Shown one piece after another: positions 33,521-44,451 of a stretch of DNA of 64,000 bases (position 1 is the stretch's first letter; each line of letters opens with the position of its first letter). Origin of the DNA: Siphonodentalium dalli (lineage: Eukaryota > Mollusca > Scaphopoda > Gadilida > Siphonodentaliidae). Both the position numbers and the translations under genes were made by a program. The notes beneath the pieces are model-generated. The model saw nothing but the letters and a program-made list of their open reading frames with translations. It made no database searches and had not been told where the DNA came from. The stretch is taken from assembly GCA_032622095.1 (NCBI GenBank), contig CP136069.1, positions 3,625,566-3,689,565 of the forward strand. The letters are read 5' to 3'.

Positions 33521-33749
33521 AGCCGAGGAGGACATGTTGGTTGCTTATTGCTAGATATACGACGCGGTATTTTGAAGGTGTTTCAAACTAGGAGATAGAA
33601 GTATTCTGCCTTTCAAATGGTGATGAATTATAGTAGTTTATTCAAATTTTATGGCATAAATTGTTATTAAAACCGTATATACTATAAAAAATTAATGACT
33701 CGAAAATTAAGTGGGCCTTTAAACAAAGTCACAATTGCATTTAGGCTCA

Positions 33750-34235
33750 TCTCATACTCGTCCATTCAGCGATATTCTACTGCGCAGTTTGTTATAGCCT
33801 CCAGTATTTATTGAGCGTTATACCCCCAACTGTTATAATTCGCCTTTAGCAGGCGTACTCTTGCCTCAGATTATTGAGATATTAGGTCACACATAATCAC
33901 ATTAAATCGCATCGTAACATAGCAATTGTGTGGGCTCCTTGGCGTGAATATGTAATGAGAAATAAGGTCATACGTAATGACATTAAACTCAAGAAAACCC
34001 TCGAAAACAAAACAAAATCACATTTAATGTTTTACGTTATTTCCTTCATAAAAAGAATCTTCGTGATAATGAACCCTCTCGTTACTTTAGAATATAGAAT
34101 TAACCTTAAAATAAAAAAAATCTTTGGAACACAGAACCTTCGGAATAACGAACCTTCGGATTGGTGAACCTTCGGAATAGCGAACATTCAGAGAAATTTC
34201 GGAATAGTGGACCTTCGGGATAGTGAACATTCGGA
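33750..34235. mobile_element. Family M element (CCTTCGGAATAG-array ends), copy 1, partial
   Basis: The internal segment TCCATTCAGCGATATTCTAC, then GTTATAATTCGCCTTTAGC, and AAAACAAAATCACATTTAAT with GAATATAGAATTAACC match the interior of the element at 51962-52858 in reverse. It ends with several GAACCTTCGGAATAGC-type boxes (34130-34235). The opposite box array is missing or very degenerate. Confidence 0.7.
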
Positions 34236-34470
34236 ATAGAGACATGCCCCCCAATATTCATATTATATGCCCAGAGTTCAAAGGTATGGACCCATAAAAT
34301 TCTAAACTTGGCCCTTAAAATATTGAACTCCAAATTGGAGCACACACAGAACACCACTTAAGTCAACTGAACCTATGTCATGTCCCAATGCGGGAGGGTC
34401 CATATATACCACAACATTCATAGTATATGCCAAGAATTCAAAGGTATGGGCCCACGTAATGACATAAAAT
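34236..34470. repeat. Partial duplication linking two family M copies
   Basis: CATATTATATGCCCAGAGTT, CAAAGGTATGGACCCA (34258) and CATAGTATATGCCAAGAATT, CAAAGGTATGGGCCCA (34419) are divergent direct copies. They place the two family M segments within a larger old duplication. Confidence 0.55.
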
Positions 34471-34634
34471 CTCAAGAAAACCAGCGAAAACAAAACAAAA
34501 TCACATTTAATGTTCTAAGTTAAGTTATTTCCTCCTGTATCTGTATCGGTGTGCGCGCATGATCAGTTCGGATGTGATCGCGCACACTCCATATAAAGAA
34601 TCTTTGTGAAAATGAACCCTCTCAAATTAGTCTC
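34471..34634. mobile_element. Family M element, copy 2, left part
   Basis: AAAACCAGCGAAAACAAAAC, AAATCACATTTAATGTTCTA, TTATTTCCTCC and AGAATCTTTGTGAAAATGAA repeat the family M interior seen at 33990-34080. An unrelated GC-rich stretch (CGGTGTGCGCGCATGATC, about 34550) is interposed. It runs on into the 289 bp duplicated unit. Confidence 0.65.
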
Positions 34635-35212
34635 AATACTTTAAAATATAGAATTAACCTAAAAATAACAAAAACCTTCGGAATAGAGAACCTTCGGAAT
34701 AGCGGACCTTCGGGATAGCAAACCTTCATAATAGAAGCATGTCCCCACAATTACACCGGTGACGTAAACACATGTGCCAATCTTAGTTGTACTCTCGTAA
34801 TTATCGGTACGATGAAACGGTGACGGAATCTGACGAGGTTTGCCGAATGTACAATCACCCAGTGAATTATCGATCGACCATGCGATATCAAAAAACCAAA
34901 AGCTAGAAACACCACACTACGGTAATACTTTAAAATATAGAATTAACCTAAAAATAACAAAAACCTTCGGAATAGAGAACCTTCGGAATAGCGGACCTTC
35001 GGGATAGCAAACCTTCATAATAGAAACATGTCCCCACAATTACACCGGTGACGTAAACACATGTGCCAATCTTAGTTGTACTCTCGTAATTATCGGTACG
35101 ATGAAACGGTGACGGAATCTGACGAGGTTTGCCGAATGTACAATCACCCAGTGAATTATCGATCGACCATGCGATATCAAAAAACCAAAAGCTAGAAACA
35201 CCACACTACGGT
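34635..35212. repeat. Recent 289 bp tandem duplication (2 units)
   Basis: The word AATACTTTAAAATATAGAAT occurs at 34635 and 34924, and the following 289 bp is nearly identical in both, including the CCTTCGGAATAGAGAACC boxes, CACCGGTGACGTAAACAC, GGTGACGGAATCTGACGAGG and AGCTAGAAACACCACACTAC. The only difference I noticed is AGAAGCATG against AGAAACATG. Near-identity implies a recent event or an assembly duplicate. Confidence 0.9.
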
Positions 35213-35564
35213 GGCGTAATAATCTACACTATTACAATACAGTGGTCTATTGCACTTGACGCCTGTGTACCTCCCATAACATTGTGATTACAATTATTAT
35301 GGTCCATAGTATAGGCCCCTGGGGTGATTATCAGTAATTACACTCCGTACACAACGGTTCGTCGAAAGAATAGACCCCAATCGTAATTTCGACTATAAAT
35401 TAGGCCAATCGCACATCCGGGTAGTCTTTATTGACAGCTAGACTATGCATGGCCTCGAAGTGAAAATAGTTCAACCTTGTCGAGAGGGGGACGGAAACAT
35501 TTTTACTGAATTTAAGCATTATATTTGTTGACTTCGGGTGAGCGTTGCGGCTGAGATACTGTAT
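35213..35564. other. Unassigned sequence
   Basis: No gene or repeat recognised between the tandem duplication and the inverted arm. Confidence 0.4.
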
Positions 35565-36087
35565 CACACTGTCCAATCGGCTCGCGGAATACCAGTGTTG
35601 TACAGGAGAATACCAGTGTTTTTAAAGCCATGTTATGGTAAAATAATTAGAACCGGACGTCTATATAACGACAGAAAAGACATGGAAAGGTATATACGAT
35701 TAATTTTGCATTTACCCAGTGGAGGAGTCACCTGATGATGTTCAGTTCGACTCTGGGCGATCTGGCCTTTGTTTAAAGCAGAAAATAGGGTGTACAAACT
35801 CGTAGGGGGGAGGTAAAATTTTGCCCTAATCGGTATTCTAGTGCGTTTTGTTTAATTCCTGAGTATAACTTGCGGAATCTTTTATAAAATTCCGACAGCG
35901 GAATCTATCGGCTATACGTGCACATCGAAATCACTGGTGTGTATCAGTTGGAAATACACGAAAATAAATCGAAAAGAGGGGCGGTGATCACTGAAAATGG
36001 CACGGCGAACTACCAGTGCATGCCAACGAGGGCTATCAGTGCCAAATTTTATTTATATGGTAAGTTATATCGGGTATATGTCGGGGG
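35565..36087. repeat. Left arm of a 4.2 kb inverted duplication
   Basis: CACACTGTCCAATCGGCTCG at the outer edge, inward through AATACCAGTGTTTTTAAAGC, CGACAGAAAAGACATGGAAA, CCCAGTGGAGGAGTCACC, TTCCGACAGCGGAATCTATC and TTATATGGTAAGTT. The inverse lies at 39213-39754 with only scattered differences. Both arms keep an open frame for the same peptide (VHIEITGVYQLEIHENKS and on), directly followed by GTAAGT, a consensus 5' splice site (36060). No acceptor in a matching phase was found downstream, so a gene is not claimed for the arm. Confidence 0.85.
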
Positions 36088-36258
36088 ACGTTTTAGATTC
36101 GGTTTAAGCTATCAGGAATGTGTCACCCCCTCATCAAATTTGGACACAATCGATCTAGAATGGTACATGTCTGGGTCTAAGATATGAAAGTTCGATATTT
36201 TAAGTACGGCGATTCTCAACATTGGTGGAACATAAAGTAAACATTTTGTCGACAAGAA

Positions 36259-36265
36259 TATAAAT
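36259..36265 (+). promoter_or_regulatory. TATA-like box upstream of a possible two-exon gene
   Basis: TATAAAT lies about 90 bp upstream of the ATG at 36350, a plausible distance for a short 5'UTR. In AT-rich DNA such a match is weak evidence alone. Confidence 0.25.
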
Positions 36266-36349
36266 TTCCCTTTATTCGGTATTGGCACTGAGTTAGTTCC
36301 GTGTCAATTGGATTCAAACAAATGTTCCACATTTGCAAATACGTCTATC

Positions 36350-37228
36350 ATGAAATATGGAAGGTTGTGTATATTGTTTTTGTTTCATGGTAGTGCATAC
36401 GATTTCTCAAGACGTTCTAGTTCAATGGGATGTTTTAATTATCCGAGTAAATGTTGCATATATGGGATGGACTTGTTCCCAAAATTTAGAAAGTAATTGA
36501 TATTTGGGCATGCATATCTGCCTATGTGTTGAGTTCTTCGTCGATTTTAAGACGTTACCGTATGCATGCATGCAGGGATCTGTGTGTGTCATTATTTGAT
36601 GAGTTGGATGTCTTAACTAAAGATGAATGAGTATATATATATATATTGATGGATGGACTGGTGACAAATATATTGATTGTTGAATGCATGGATATGATAT
36701 ATTTCTGAGCTGGAGTGATGGGAGCATGAGTTGGAGATGGCTGTGCTGATGAATCCGTGAGTGAATGGCGAGTCAATGGTTGGCTGGATTATTTCTGGTG
36801 GATCGTTGCGTGGTGATTTGGACGTATGTTGTGGATACGTGTACAAATATATTGATATTTTGTATGACTGCATGTCCATATGGATAAATCTAGGGGTTTA
36901 TTTTATGCATATCTAATTTTTTCTTTATTTTTCTCTTTTCAGAAAAAGAAAGCGCGGCAATCAATGGGAGAAGAGGAAAAAAATAAAGATTGAAAAACTC
37001 GACAGCGGGAACGGACACGACAGTGGAGATGCGGATCCAGATGTGGCTGGGCCAGTAACACCGGGGTCACAGTCAGGTGTGCTCAGCAAGCAACTGTCGT
37101 GGGCGCCCTTTAAGAAAGATATCTATAACCGCCGGATCATCAGAGCAAGGCGAGTGCTCTTTGAAAAAGGAAGTTATTCAATACCAGTTAAAGCAACAGC
37201 CGCCTTAAAAGGAACTGGAAAGACATGA
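36350..37228 (+). CDS. Possible two-exon gene for a small basic, perhaps secreted, protein (142 aa)
   Basis: Model: exon 1 from ATG 36350 to 36492, intron 36493-36942 (GTAATT ... TTCTCTTTTCAG), exon 2 36943-37228 ending TGA. The two phases fit exactly: two bases left from exon 1 plus the first base of exon 2 restore a Lys codon, and exon 2 stays open in that frame to the stop. Exon 1 begins MKYGRLCILFLFHGSAY, which looks like a signal peptide (basic start, hydrophobic core, small residues), then CFNYPSKCC. Exon 2 is very basic at first (KRKRGNQWEKRKKIK), then acidic and Gly/Asp/Pro-rich, then LSWAPFKKDIYNRRIIRARR. The polypyrimidine tract and acceptor are strong. I do not recognise the family. 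If the leader is not a signal, the KRKR stretch could be a nuclear signal. It lies between the arms of an inverted duplication. Confidence 0.35.
36943..37228 (+). other. Likely terminal coding exon of the gene above
   Basis: Better supported than the full model. A long pyrimidine tract ends in TTCTCTTTTCAG at 36942; the following 95 codons are open, have balanced third positions, and differ from the AT-rich surroundings. They end in TGA, with a 3'UTR and AATAAA at 37438. If exon 1 is wrong, another upstream exon ending in phase 2 could be the partner. Confidence 0.5.
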
Positions 37229-37437
37229 ATTTTTTTTCAATCTGATTGCGAAAGGAACATTCCCGATGGAGAACATTTCATTCCGTGTATTCATCGAGAC
37301 AGTTCGGTGGTTTTCCCTAAATTCAACCACGTTGGCGGACCGGGTTTGTGCCCTCGGTGGCTTTCTTGGAATGTTTTTCCAAATGAGGACAGATTTGTCC
37401 TATATATCACGTGACAATGTAAAATGTTAAAAGACTG

Positions 37438-37443
37438 AATAAA
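37438..37443 (+). terminator. Candidate polyadenylation signal
   Basis: AATAAA about 210 bp after the stop at 37228, just before the transposon-like element that starts at 37468. Consistent with the end of the two-exon gene. Confidence 0.45.
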
Positions 37444-37467
37444 AAGTTGAAGTTGAAGATGCGACGA

Positions 37468-38910
37468 TTACCCTTGGAACAAACGTCGCACTACCGACGA
37501 ATCGAATTCAATTATTTGAATTAGATTCGTCGGTAGTGGTTTGTTGCAAATAAATGCGAGTAGACGCACTACCGACGAAGAATGCGTGTGGTCAACACGA
37601 ATTTAATTGCTGATGCGTCTGAGATCCGTGTTTGAAACAAACGTCGCATCACCGTCGACTCGAATTTAATTCGGAGACATGTAAACGAGCTGCATAATGA
37701 TATGCTAATGCGGGAATTCCAATTGAAACTGGAAAACACCAACGAGCATGACGTAATTTGATGGTATTTGAATTCGAGTCGACGAAAGTGCGACGTTTGT
37801 TTCAAATTAAATGCGAGTAGACGCACTAAATAAATATTTATTCCGTTTGGATATACACGCAATACTGTGCATGGACGTGTGCAAATTTAACATCAACGAT
37901 GGGTTGAAATTGTTCTTGTAATTTGATTTTCCAACAATGAATTATTGGGGAATTTGTTGTTTTTAGACCAACATTTACATATTTTCCTACATTTGGTCCA
38001 ACATTTTGACTGAAATGGCCTGTGTCCTGGTCCCTCGTGACCCCCGTGGCCAGCCAAAAAAACTACTAATTATTTTCTATGCTTCTGTTCAAAATTATGA
38101 ACTTAAATGGTCATCAGTTGGAAATTTTCCAACCTTCGTGGGGGGATGTCAGGTTGGAAATTATCAGCACTTGGAAAGCTTGAGGCCAGTCTAATGCTAT
38201 ATAGGTTTTTGCGGTTTTCATGTTCAAGATCTCTGATTTTTCTTCTACTGGCAGAACCATGGTCCACCCAGTGCATGATCATAAGTCTACTGATCCATTC
38301 AGAATAGGCTATTATCCAGGCATGTGAAGGAACAGCCAAGGGGGTGCAAATTGAATTACGCAAATTTATTAGCCCCCCCCCCAACCGAGACCCTATAGCC
38401 GTACGTCCCTGCCCGCCATGGTTATTTTACCACGTTGTTTTAGATAGGCATACTGACGCAATATATAGTGATATAGCGCGTTGACCTCAACTTGCTATTA
38501 AAACGGTACAACGTTTTCGTATAAAAATAAACTGGACCTGATTTCTTTCAGACAAGTTCAAAGCAAAATACCACCTAAAGAATCATAAAATATGTATCAA
38601 ATACCTACGAAATAGCGATATTAAACCAATAATTTCCACTCCTCAGAATAGTAACATTAATTTCGTCGCTTGGAAGTCAAAAGCCACATTTTCTCACTAA
38701 ATTTTACGTTTTAGAATTGATATGAAACTTCCTATTTTAGCCGTTTTGACGAAAACCCTTATGAACGCTTTATGCCATTTTAAGAAATTATTTAGATTCG
38801 TCTTGAATTAAATGCGACGTTTGTTTCAACAGACGAATTATGAATTAAACTCGAGTCTAATTCTAATTGAATTAGATTCGTCGGTAGTGCGACGTTTGTT
38901 CCAAGGGTAA
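37468..38910. mobile_element. 1.44 kb inverted-repeat element with TTACCCTTGGAACAAACG ends
   Basis: Left TTACCCTTGGAACAAACG, TCGCACTACCGACGAATC; right GATTCGTCGGTAGTGCGACG, TTTGTTCCAAGGGTAA. Related end-like boxes recur inside (AAACAAACGTCGCATCACCG at 37637; CGACGAAAGTGCGACGTTTG at about 37780), suggesting nested or duplicated ends. A copy of the GGAAATTTTCCAACC repeat lies at 37910-38185. No transposase. It sits inside the larger inverted duplication. Confidence 0.8.
37910..38185 (+). repeat. Dispersed repeat (GGAAATTTTCCAACCTT type), copy 3
   Basis: TTGTAATTTGATTTTCCAAC, GACCAACATTTACATATTTT, CCTACATTTGGTCCAAC, ATGGTCATCAGTTGGAAATT and AGCACTTGGAAAGCTTG. Best-preserved of the three copies and carried inside the element above. 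Confidence 0.65.
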
Positions 38911-39212
38911 GGCCAAACAGATTTTGGCATTTTATAATGTAATTATTCAGCTACTGTACAAGTTCTGAAAATTGCATTTAAACCGACGTATCCCAATAGT
39001 TTTAAGAACAATTCTACAAAAACGCCATATTCTGACGTGGACATCATGAAATTTGTTCTATATTTTACACTAGCTTTGAGTATCGACGTATAGTTGAAGT
39101 TTCGTACTTTCCTATTATAGATCCACATATTTACCCTTCTAGATCAACTTTGTCGTTATATTGGGAAGGGTGAGGCATTTCATATGCCCGATGCCCTGTA
39201 TGAAGCGTTTAT

Positions 39213-39754
39213 CGACATATACCCGAAAAAACTTACCATATAAATACAATTTGGCACTGGTAGCCCTCGTTGGCATGCACTGGTACTTCGCCGTGCCATT
39301 TTCTGTGATCACCGCCCCTCTTTTCGATTTATTTTCGTGTATTTCCAACTGATACACGCCAGTGATTTCGATGTGCACGTATAGCCGATAGATTCCGCTG
39401 TCGGAATTTTATAAAAGATTCCGCAAGTTATACTCAGGAATTAAACAAAACGCACTAGAATACCGATTAGGGCAAAATTTTACCTCCCCCCCCTACGAGT
39501 TTGTACACCCTATTTTTCTGCTTCAAACAAAGGCCAGATCGCCCAGAGTCGAACTGAACATCACCAGGTGACTCCTCCACTGGGTAAATGCAAAATTAAT
39601 CGTATATACCTTTCCATGTCTTTTCTGTCGTTATATAGACGTCCGGTTCTAATTATTTTACCATAACATGGCTTTAAAAACACTGGTATTCTCCTGCACA
39701 ACACTGGTATTCCGACGTTCACAGTGGTATTCCGCGAGCCGATTGGACAGTGTG
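39213..39754. repeat. Right arm of the 4.2 kb inverted duplication
   Basis: The inverse of 35565-36087: AACTTACCATATAAATACAA, GATAGATTCCGCTGTCGGAA, GGTGACTCCTCCACTGGGTA, TTTCCATGTCTTTTCTGTCG and CGAGCCGATTGGACAGTGTG. It has an extra piece of about 20 bp (GACGTTCACAGTGGTATTCC) near the outer edge. On the minus strand it repeats the peptide frame of the left arm with a few substitutions and the same GTAAGT donor. Confidence 0.85.
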
Positions 39755-40346
39755 TGTGTGGAGAAGCGTGTCCATTGCATAGCTGTTCATTTCATTCATA
39801 ATATGTCACCGAGTCGATTTTAACGAAAATCGACGAACAACGTCATCGTGTAACTTTCCCCAATTGACCGAGTTCGTCTGAACCTGCATGAATGTATCTT
39901 ATGCTTTGTACATAATTATGTGTTTCCCTTCGATTCCAGAAAACAGTATTATATTTATGGATTATCACATGCATGCATGTGTGTACTATATAGTCTTATG
40001 AAAACAAATATAAAATATATGTTATTTCGTACCAATTGTTGTACATTAAAGGCCCACCTTCGCCCACCTAAAACGGTAAATTTGTGATGTCAATCTTATT
40101 ATATTTCACATTACGAATTTCGATCACTTTTCACTCGACCCGATGGGTGTAGAATGTAGTTACTATAGTGGCGTCATTTATTGTGTCTAATTTTCTCAAT
40201 AAAATGTAAACTGCCCGTTACTACGAATGAACTTACATTGTAATTCAAAATTCATAATTCTCATTTAAAATAGCAGTAATCGAAAGACACAATAACAACA
40301 TGTTCCGATTACGACATTAATGCTTTAAAGGCCCACTTAATTTTCG
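39755..40346. other. Unassigned sequence
   Basis: 39830-40020 shows weak DNA similarity to 12660-12830 (GGATTATCA, a C/ATGTGTACTAT-like word, TAGTCTTA), perhaps an old duplicate. No gene. Confidence 0.4.
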
Positions 40347-40436
40347 AACCCCCATAGAGAGCCCCACATAGACTGGAGCAGACGACACTATGTAGTGCAT
40401 GCTTCCATGTTTGAGGCTCCCTGTGGGTTAAAGGTC
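40347..40436. mobile_element. Small hairpin element (about 90 bp)
   Basis: CCCCCATAGAGAGCCCCACA through GCAGACGACACTATGTAGTG to GAGGCTCCCTGTGGGTTAA. The two ends pair into a stem. The same module is at 48507-48597, and a close relative forms the central hairpin of family A. GGGTTAA on the right recalls the TTAA-flanked elements. Confidence 0.7.
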
Positions 40437-40439
40437 CAC

Positions 40440-42735
40440 TTAATTTTTGAATCACCAGATCACATTATATACAACATATTCCATATTATATAGAATCACC
40501 AGATTACATTATATACAACATATTACATATTATATAGAATCACCAGATTACATTATATACAACATATTACATATTATATAGAATCACCAGATTACATTAT
40601 ATACAACATATTCCATATTATATAGAATCACCAGATCACATTATATATTACATATTATATAGAATCACCAGATTACATTATATACAACATATTACATATT
40701 ATATAGAATCACCCGATCACATTATATACAACATATTACATATTATATAGAATCACCAGATTACATTATATACAACATATTACATATTATATAGAATCAC
40801 CAGATCACATTATATACAACATATTACATATTATATAGAATCACCAGATTACATTATATACAACATATTCCATATTATATAGAATCACCAGATTACATTA
40901 TATACAACATATTACATATTATATAGAATCACCAGATCACATTATATACAACATATTACATATTATATAGCATCACCAGATCACATTATATACAACATAT
41001 TCCATATTATATACCCAGATCACATTATATACAACATATTACATATTATATAGAATAACCAGATCACATTATATGCAACATAATGACATATTACATATTA
41101 TATACCCAGATTACATTATATACAACATATTCCATATTATATACGCATATCACATTATATACAACATATTCAATAGTATATACCCAGATCACATTATATA
41201 CAACATATTCCATATTATATACCAAGATCACATTATATACAACATATTCCATATTATATACCCAGATCACATTATATACAACATTTTCCATATTATATAC
41301 CCAGATTACATTATATACAACATTTTCCATATTATATACCCAGATTACATTATATACAACATATTCCATAGTATATACCCATATCACATTATATACAACA
41401 TATTCCCTTTTATATACACAGATCACATTATATACAACATATTCCATAGTATATACCCATATCACATTATATACAACATACGTATTCCATATTATATACC
41501 CAAATCACATTATATACAACATATTCCATATTATATACCAGGTCACATTATATACAACATTCCATATTATATACCCAGATCACATTTTATACAACATATT
41601 CCATATTACATACCCAGATCACATTATATACAACATATTCCATATTATATACCCAGATCACATTATATACAACATATTTCATATTATATACCCATATCAC
41701 ATTATATACAATATTCATATTCCATATTATATACCCAAATCACATTATATACAACATATTCCATATTATATACCCAAATCACATTATATACAACATATTC
41801 CATAGTATATACCCAGATCACATTATATACAACATATTCCATATTATATACCCAGATCACATTATATACTACATATTCCATATTATATACCCAGATCACA
41901 TTATATACAACATATTCCATATTATATACCCAGATCACATTATATACAACATATTCCATATTATATACCCAGATCACATTATATACAACATATTCCATAT
42001 TATATACCTATATCACATTATATACAACATATTCTATATTATATACCCAGATCACATTATATACAACATATTCCATATTATATACCCAGATCACATTATA
42101 TACAACATATTCCATATTATATACCCAGATCACATTATATACAACATATTCTATATTATATACCCAGATCACATTATATACAACATATTCCATATTATAT
42201 ACCCAGATCACATTATATACAACATATTCCATATTATATATCCAGATCACAGTATATACAACATATTCCATATTATATACCCAGATCACATTATATACAA
42301 CATATTCCATATTATATACCCAGATCACATTATATACTACATATTCCATACTATATACCAGGTCACATTATATACAACATATTCAATATTATATACCCAG
42401 ATCACATTATATACAACATATTCAATATTATATACCCAGATCACATTATATACAACATACGTATTCCATATTATATACCCAAATCACATTATATACAACA
42501 TATTCCATATTATATACCAGATCACATTATATACAACATATTCTATATTATATACCCAGATCACATTATATAAAACATATTCCATATTATACACCCAGAT
42601 CACATTATATACAACATATTCCATATTATATACCCAGATTACATTATATACAACATATTCCATATTATATAGAATCATCAGATCACATTATATACAACAT
42701 AGTACATATTATATAGAATCACCAGATCACATTTT
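40440..42735. repeat. AT-rich satellite: 39 bp units flanked by 44 bp units
   Basis: 40445 to about 41060 and 42665-42735 are 44 bp units (TATAGAATCACCAGATCACA, TTATATACAACATATTACAT, plus TATA). The core (about 41095-42665) is 39 bp units (CCCAGATCACATTATATACA, ACATATTCCATATTATATA), about 40 of them. The 39 bp form lacks about five bases (GAATC region). Because 39 is a multiple of three and the unit lacks stops, a 547-codon ORF encoding a 13-residue repeat (HIIYNIFHIIYPD) and several antisense ORFs arise. I do not consider these proteins. Confidence 0.95.
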
Positions 42736-42828
42736 ATCACATAATTAACCCACAAAACCAGCTTCATAATTATTTGTAAGACACACGTGTAATAATAGCG
42801 CGTGCGATGACGTCACGCCATTATTTAA

Positions 42829-42895
42829 CCCTTTCAGTGCCAAATCCGATTTTTGTATCAACCCATATTTCCATGATCATTTTTCAAATGTATTG
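42829..42895. mobile_element. Left end of a TTAA-type mini element (solo)
   Basis: TTTAACCCTTTCAGTGCCAA, then ATCCGATTTTTGTATC and AACCCATATTTCC match the complete mini element at 47559-47650. No right end is visible here, so it is truncated or an end of a longer copy. Confidence 0.6.
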
Positions 42896-43149
42896 ATTAT
42901 AATAATGGAAAGAGCTCTATGACTTGCGATTGCTGAAGTTTATGATTGTTGTTTTCGATGAATACTTCGCGTTGCTTTGCGTTTATTTGATCATATGATA
43001 AAAGGTATCTCAAACTCGTTCTATTTTATAAGTAAATTATCAAACTCGTCCACTAAATTATATTTTAGCCTCGGTAAACCTCGGCTCAAATCGAATTTAG
43101 TGAACTCGGTTGATAAATTCCATATAAAATAGAAACTCATGTGAGATGC

Positions 43150-43592
43150 TCTATAAATACAACATATTCCATATTATATACCATTTGAAAGAGGAAGTTC
43201 CAAAACATTGTATTATCAACTTATCCAGTTGAATAAACTGGGAAAATGTTTTTGTCAAAGTACCAAGGTCTGTTGGTGCTTAATTTTGATCCAGACTGTA
43301 CTGTAAACTCTATTATTCTCAACGAAAGGGGAATAACTCTATCTCTTAGTTTGAATTATGATGCATTGTGGGTTGAACAGGGGGAGTCTTGGGATTAATC
43401 TAAGAATCTCTACCACTTAGTGGACACTCCGAGGCTACAGCTGTTCCATATTCTGGTGGAATATATCTATATTTTTGGTTCCTCTTCCAAATATAATATG
43501 GAATATGGAATGTTGTGTATAATGTTATCTGGGCATTCTGGGTATATAATATGGAATATGGAATGTTGTGTATAATGTTATCTGGGCATTCG
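43150..43592. repeat. Isolated satellite monomers and flanking sequence
   Basis: One monomer fragment in the array orientation (ACAACATATTCCATATTATA at about 43158), and two inverted units (TATAATATGGAATATGGAAT, GTTGTGTATAATGTTATCTG) at about 43493 and 43545, about 52 bp apart. They show the satellite sequence outside the main array and in the opposite orientation. The sequence between has no recognised gene. Confidence 0.7.
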
Positions 43593-43622
43593 AAACTTAA
43601 TTGGGCCTTTAAGCCCACCGAC

Positions 43623-43850
43623 AAAACATCCGTTACCCTGCAGGGAGCCCCACACATATATAGAAGCATATAGAAGAGTGTCGTCTGCTCATGTTTGTCT
43701 GTATGGGTGAAATTATAAAATTGTTAAAGAATACAAGAAAAAATTATTAAAATTGTAAACAATTGTTAGGCCAATGCATAATTCTCTTATATATGCGAGG
43801 CGACCTATGGTCGACTCGCATATATAAGAGAATGCATTGGCACAGGGTAA
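43623..43850. mobile_element. MITE family A, copy 6 (right part)
   Basis: Begins CATCCGTTACCCTGCAGGGA at the central hairpin and ends with the right palindrome (about 43769-43842) and GGCACAGGGTAAAAAAAATT. A deletion removed the TGGGGCTC side of the central hairpin (GTTTGTCTGTATGGGTG). Confidence 0.8.
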
Positions 43851-43892
43851 AAAAAATTAAGTGGGCCTTTAACCTTTACCAAAAGTGCTCGT

Positions 43893-44165
43893 CATTCTTA
43901 TATATTAATGACATGGCTTGAAATGGTGAATATTGATGGCGAAATAGTTTTCGTTAGTTTTCCGCTAATAGTTGCGTCCCGAATCGAGATGTAAATATTT
44001 ACAATTGAGCGTAGTTCCGACGATGTTTTCTATGGAGTGGTACGGTCGATTTGTTTGAGATTTTCGGCGATGTTAGTACAATACTATATTCCTCCAGTTG
44101 GCATATCACCTGAATACTAACTTATCAGTTTCACGCATCCGAACAAGTCCATAATATACCTTTAA
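43893..44165. repeat. Direct duplicate block, copy 1
   Basis: Shares with 44955-45228: CATTCTTATATATTAA, TTGCGTCCCGAATCGAGATG, TAAATATTTACAATTGAGCG, TGGAGTGGTACGGTCGATTT, AGTTGGCAT and ACAAGTCCATAATAT. About 1.06 kb separates the copies. No ORF is preserved in both. Confidence 0.8.
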
Positions 44166-44298
44166 CATTTGACCAAATCCCTGTAGGTCTATATATAACT
44201 TCGCTGTTATCGTAATCACACTTAGTGATCTAGCGACCGGATCTTTGTTGCATGTATTCACGGGGTAGGGGTGTCCGACTTGGAATGTTGAGATCTTT

Positions 44299-44318
44299 AC
44301 CCCCCCCCCCCCCCCCCA
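44299..44318. repeat. Poly-C tract
   Basis: A run of about 17 C near 44301-44317, ending the block before a family B MITE. Likely prone to slippage and G-quadruplex formation on the other strand. Confidence 0.8.
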
Positions 44319-44388
44319 ATTATTTTGTTGATATATATAACCCAACTGCGGTGGAAGCATCTTTGTTGGGGCGAAGGTGTTCAACTTA

Positions 44389-44419
44389 AAAACACTCAAT
44401 CAGATTCGATGGTCCACAT

Positions 44420-44451
<32 letters not shown>

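Noticed and set aside
35888-36187. Immunoglobulin-like exon (DSGIYRL, GTANYQC words)
   Set aside because: Resemblance is limited to short words; no acceptor or partner exon in the right phase, and the copy in the other arm is not clearly conserved as protein.
41073-42716. 547-codon ORF on the plus strand and matching antisense ORFs
   Set aside because: Entirely made of a 39 bp satellite unit; 13-residue periodicity, open on both strands, no start context or domain.
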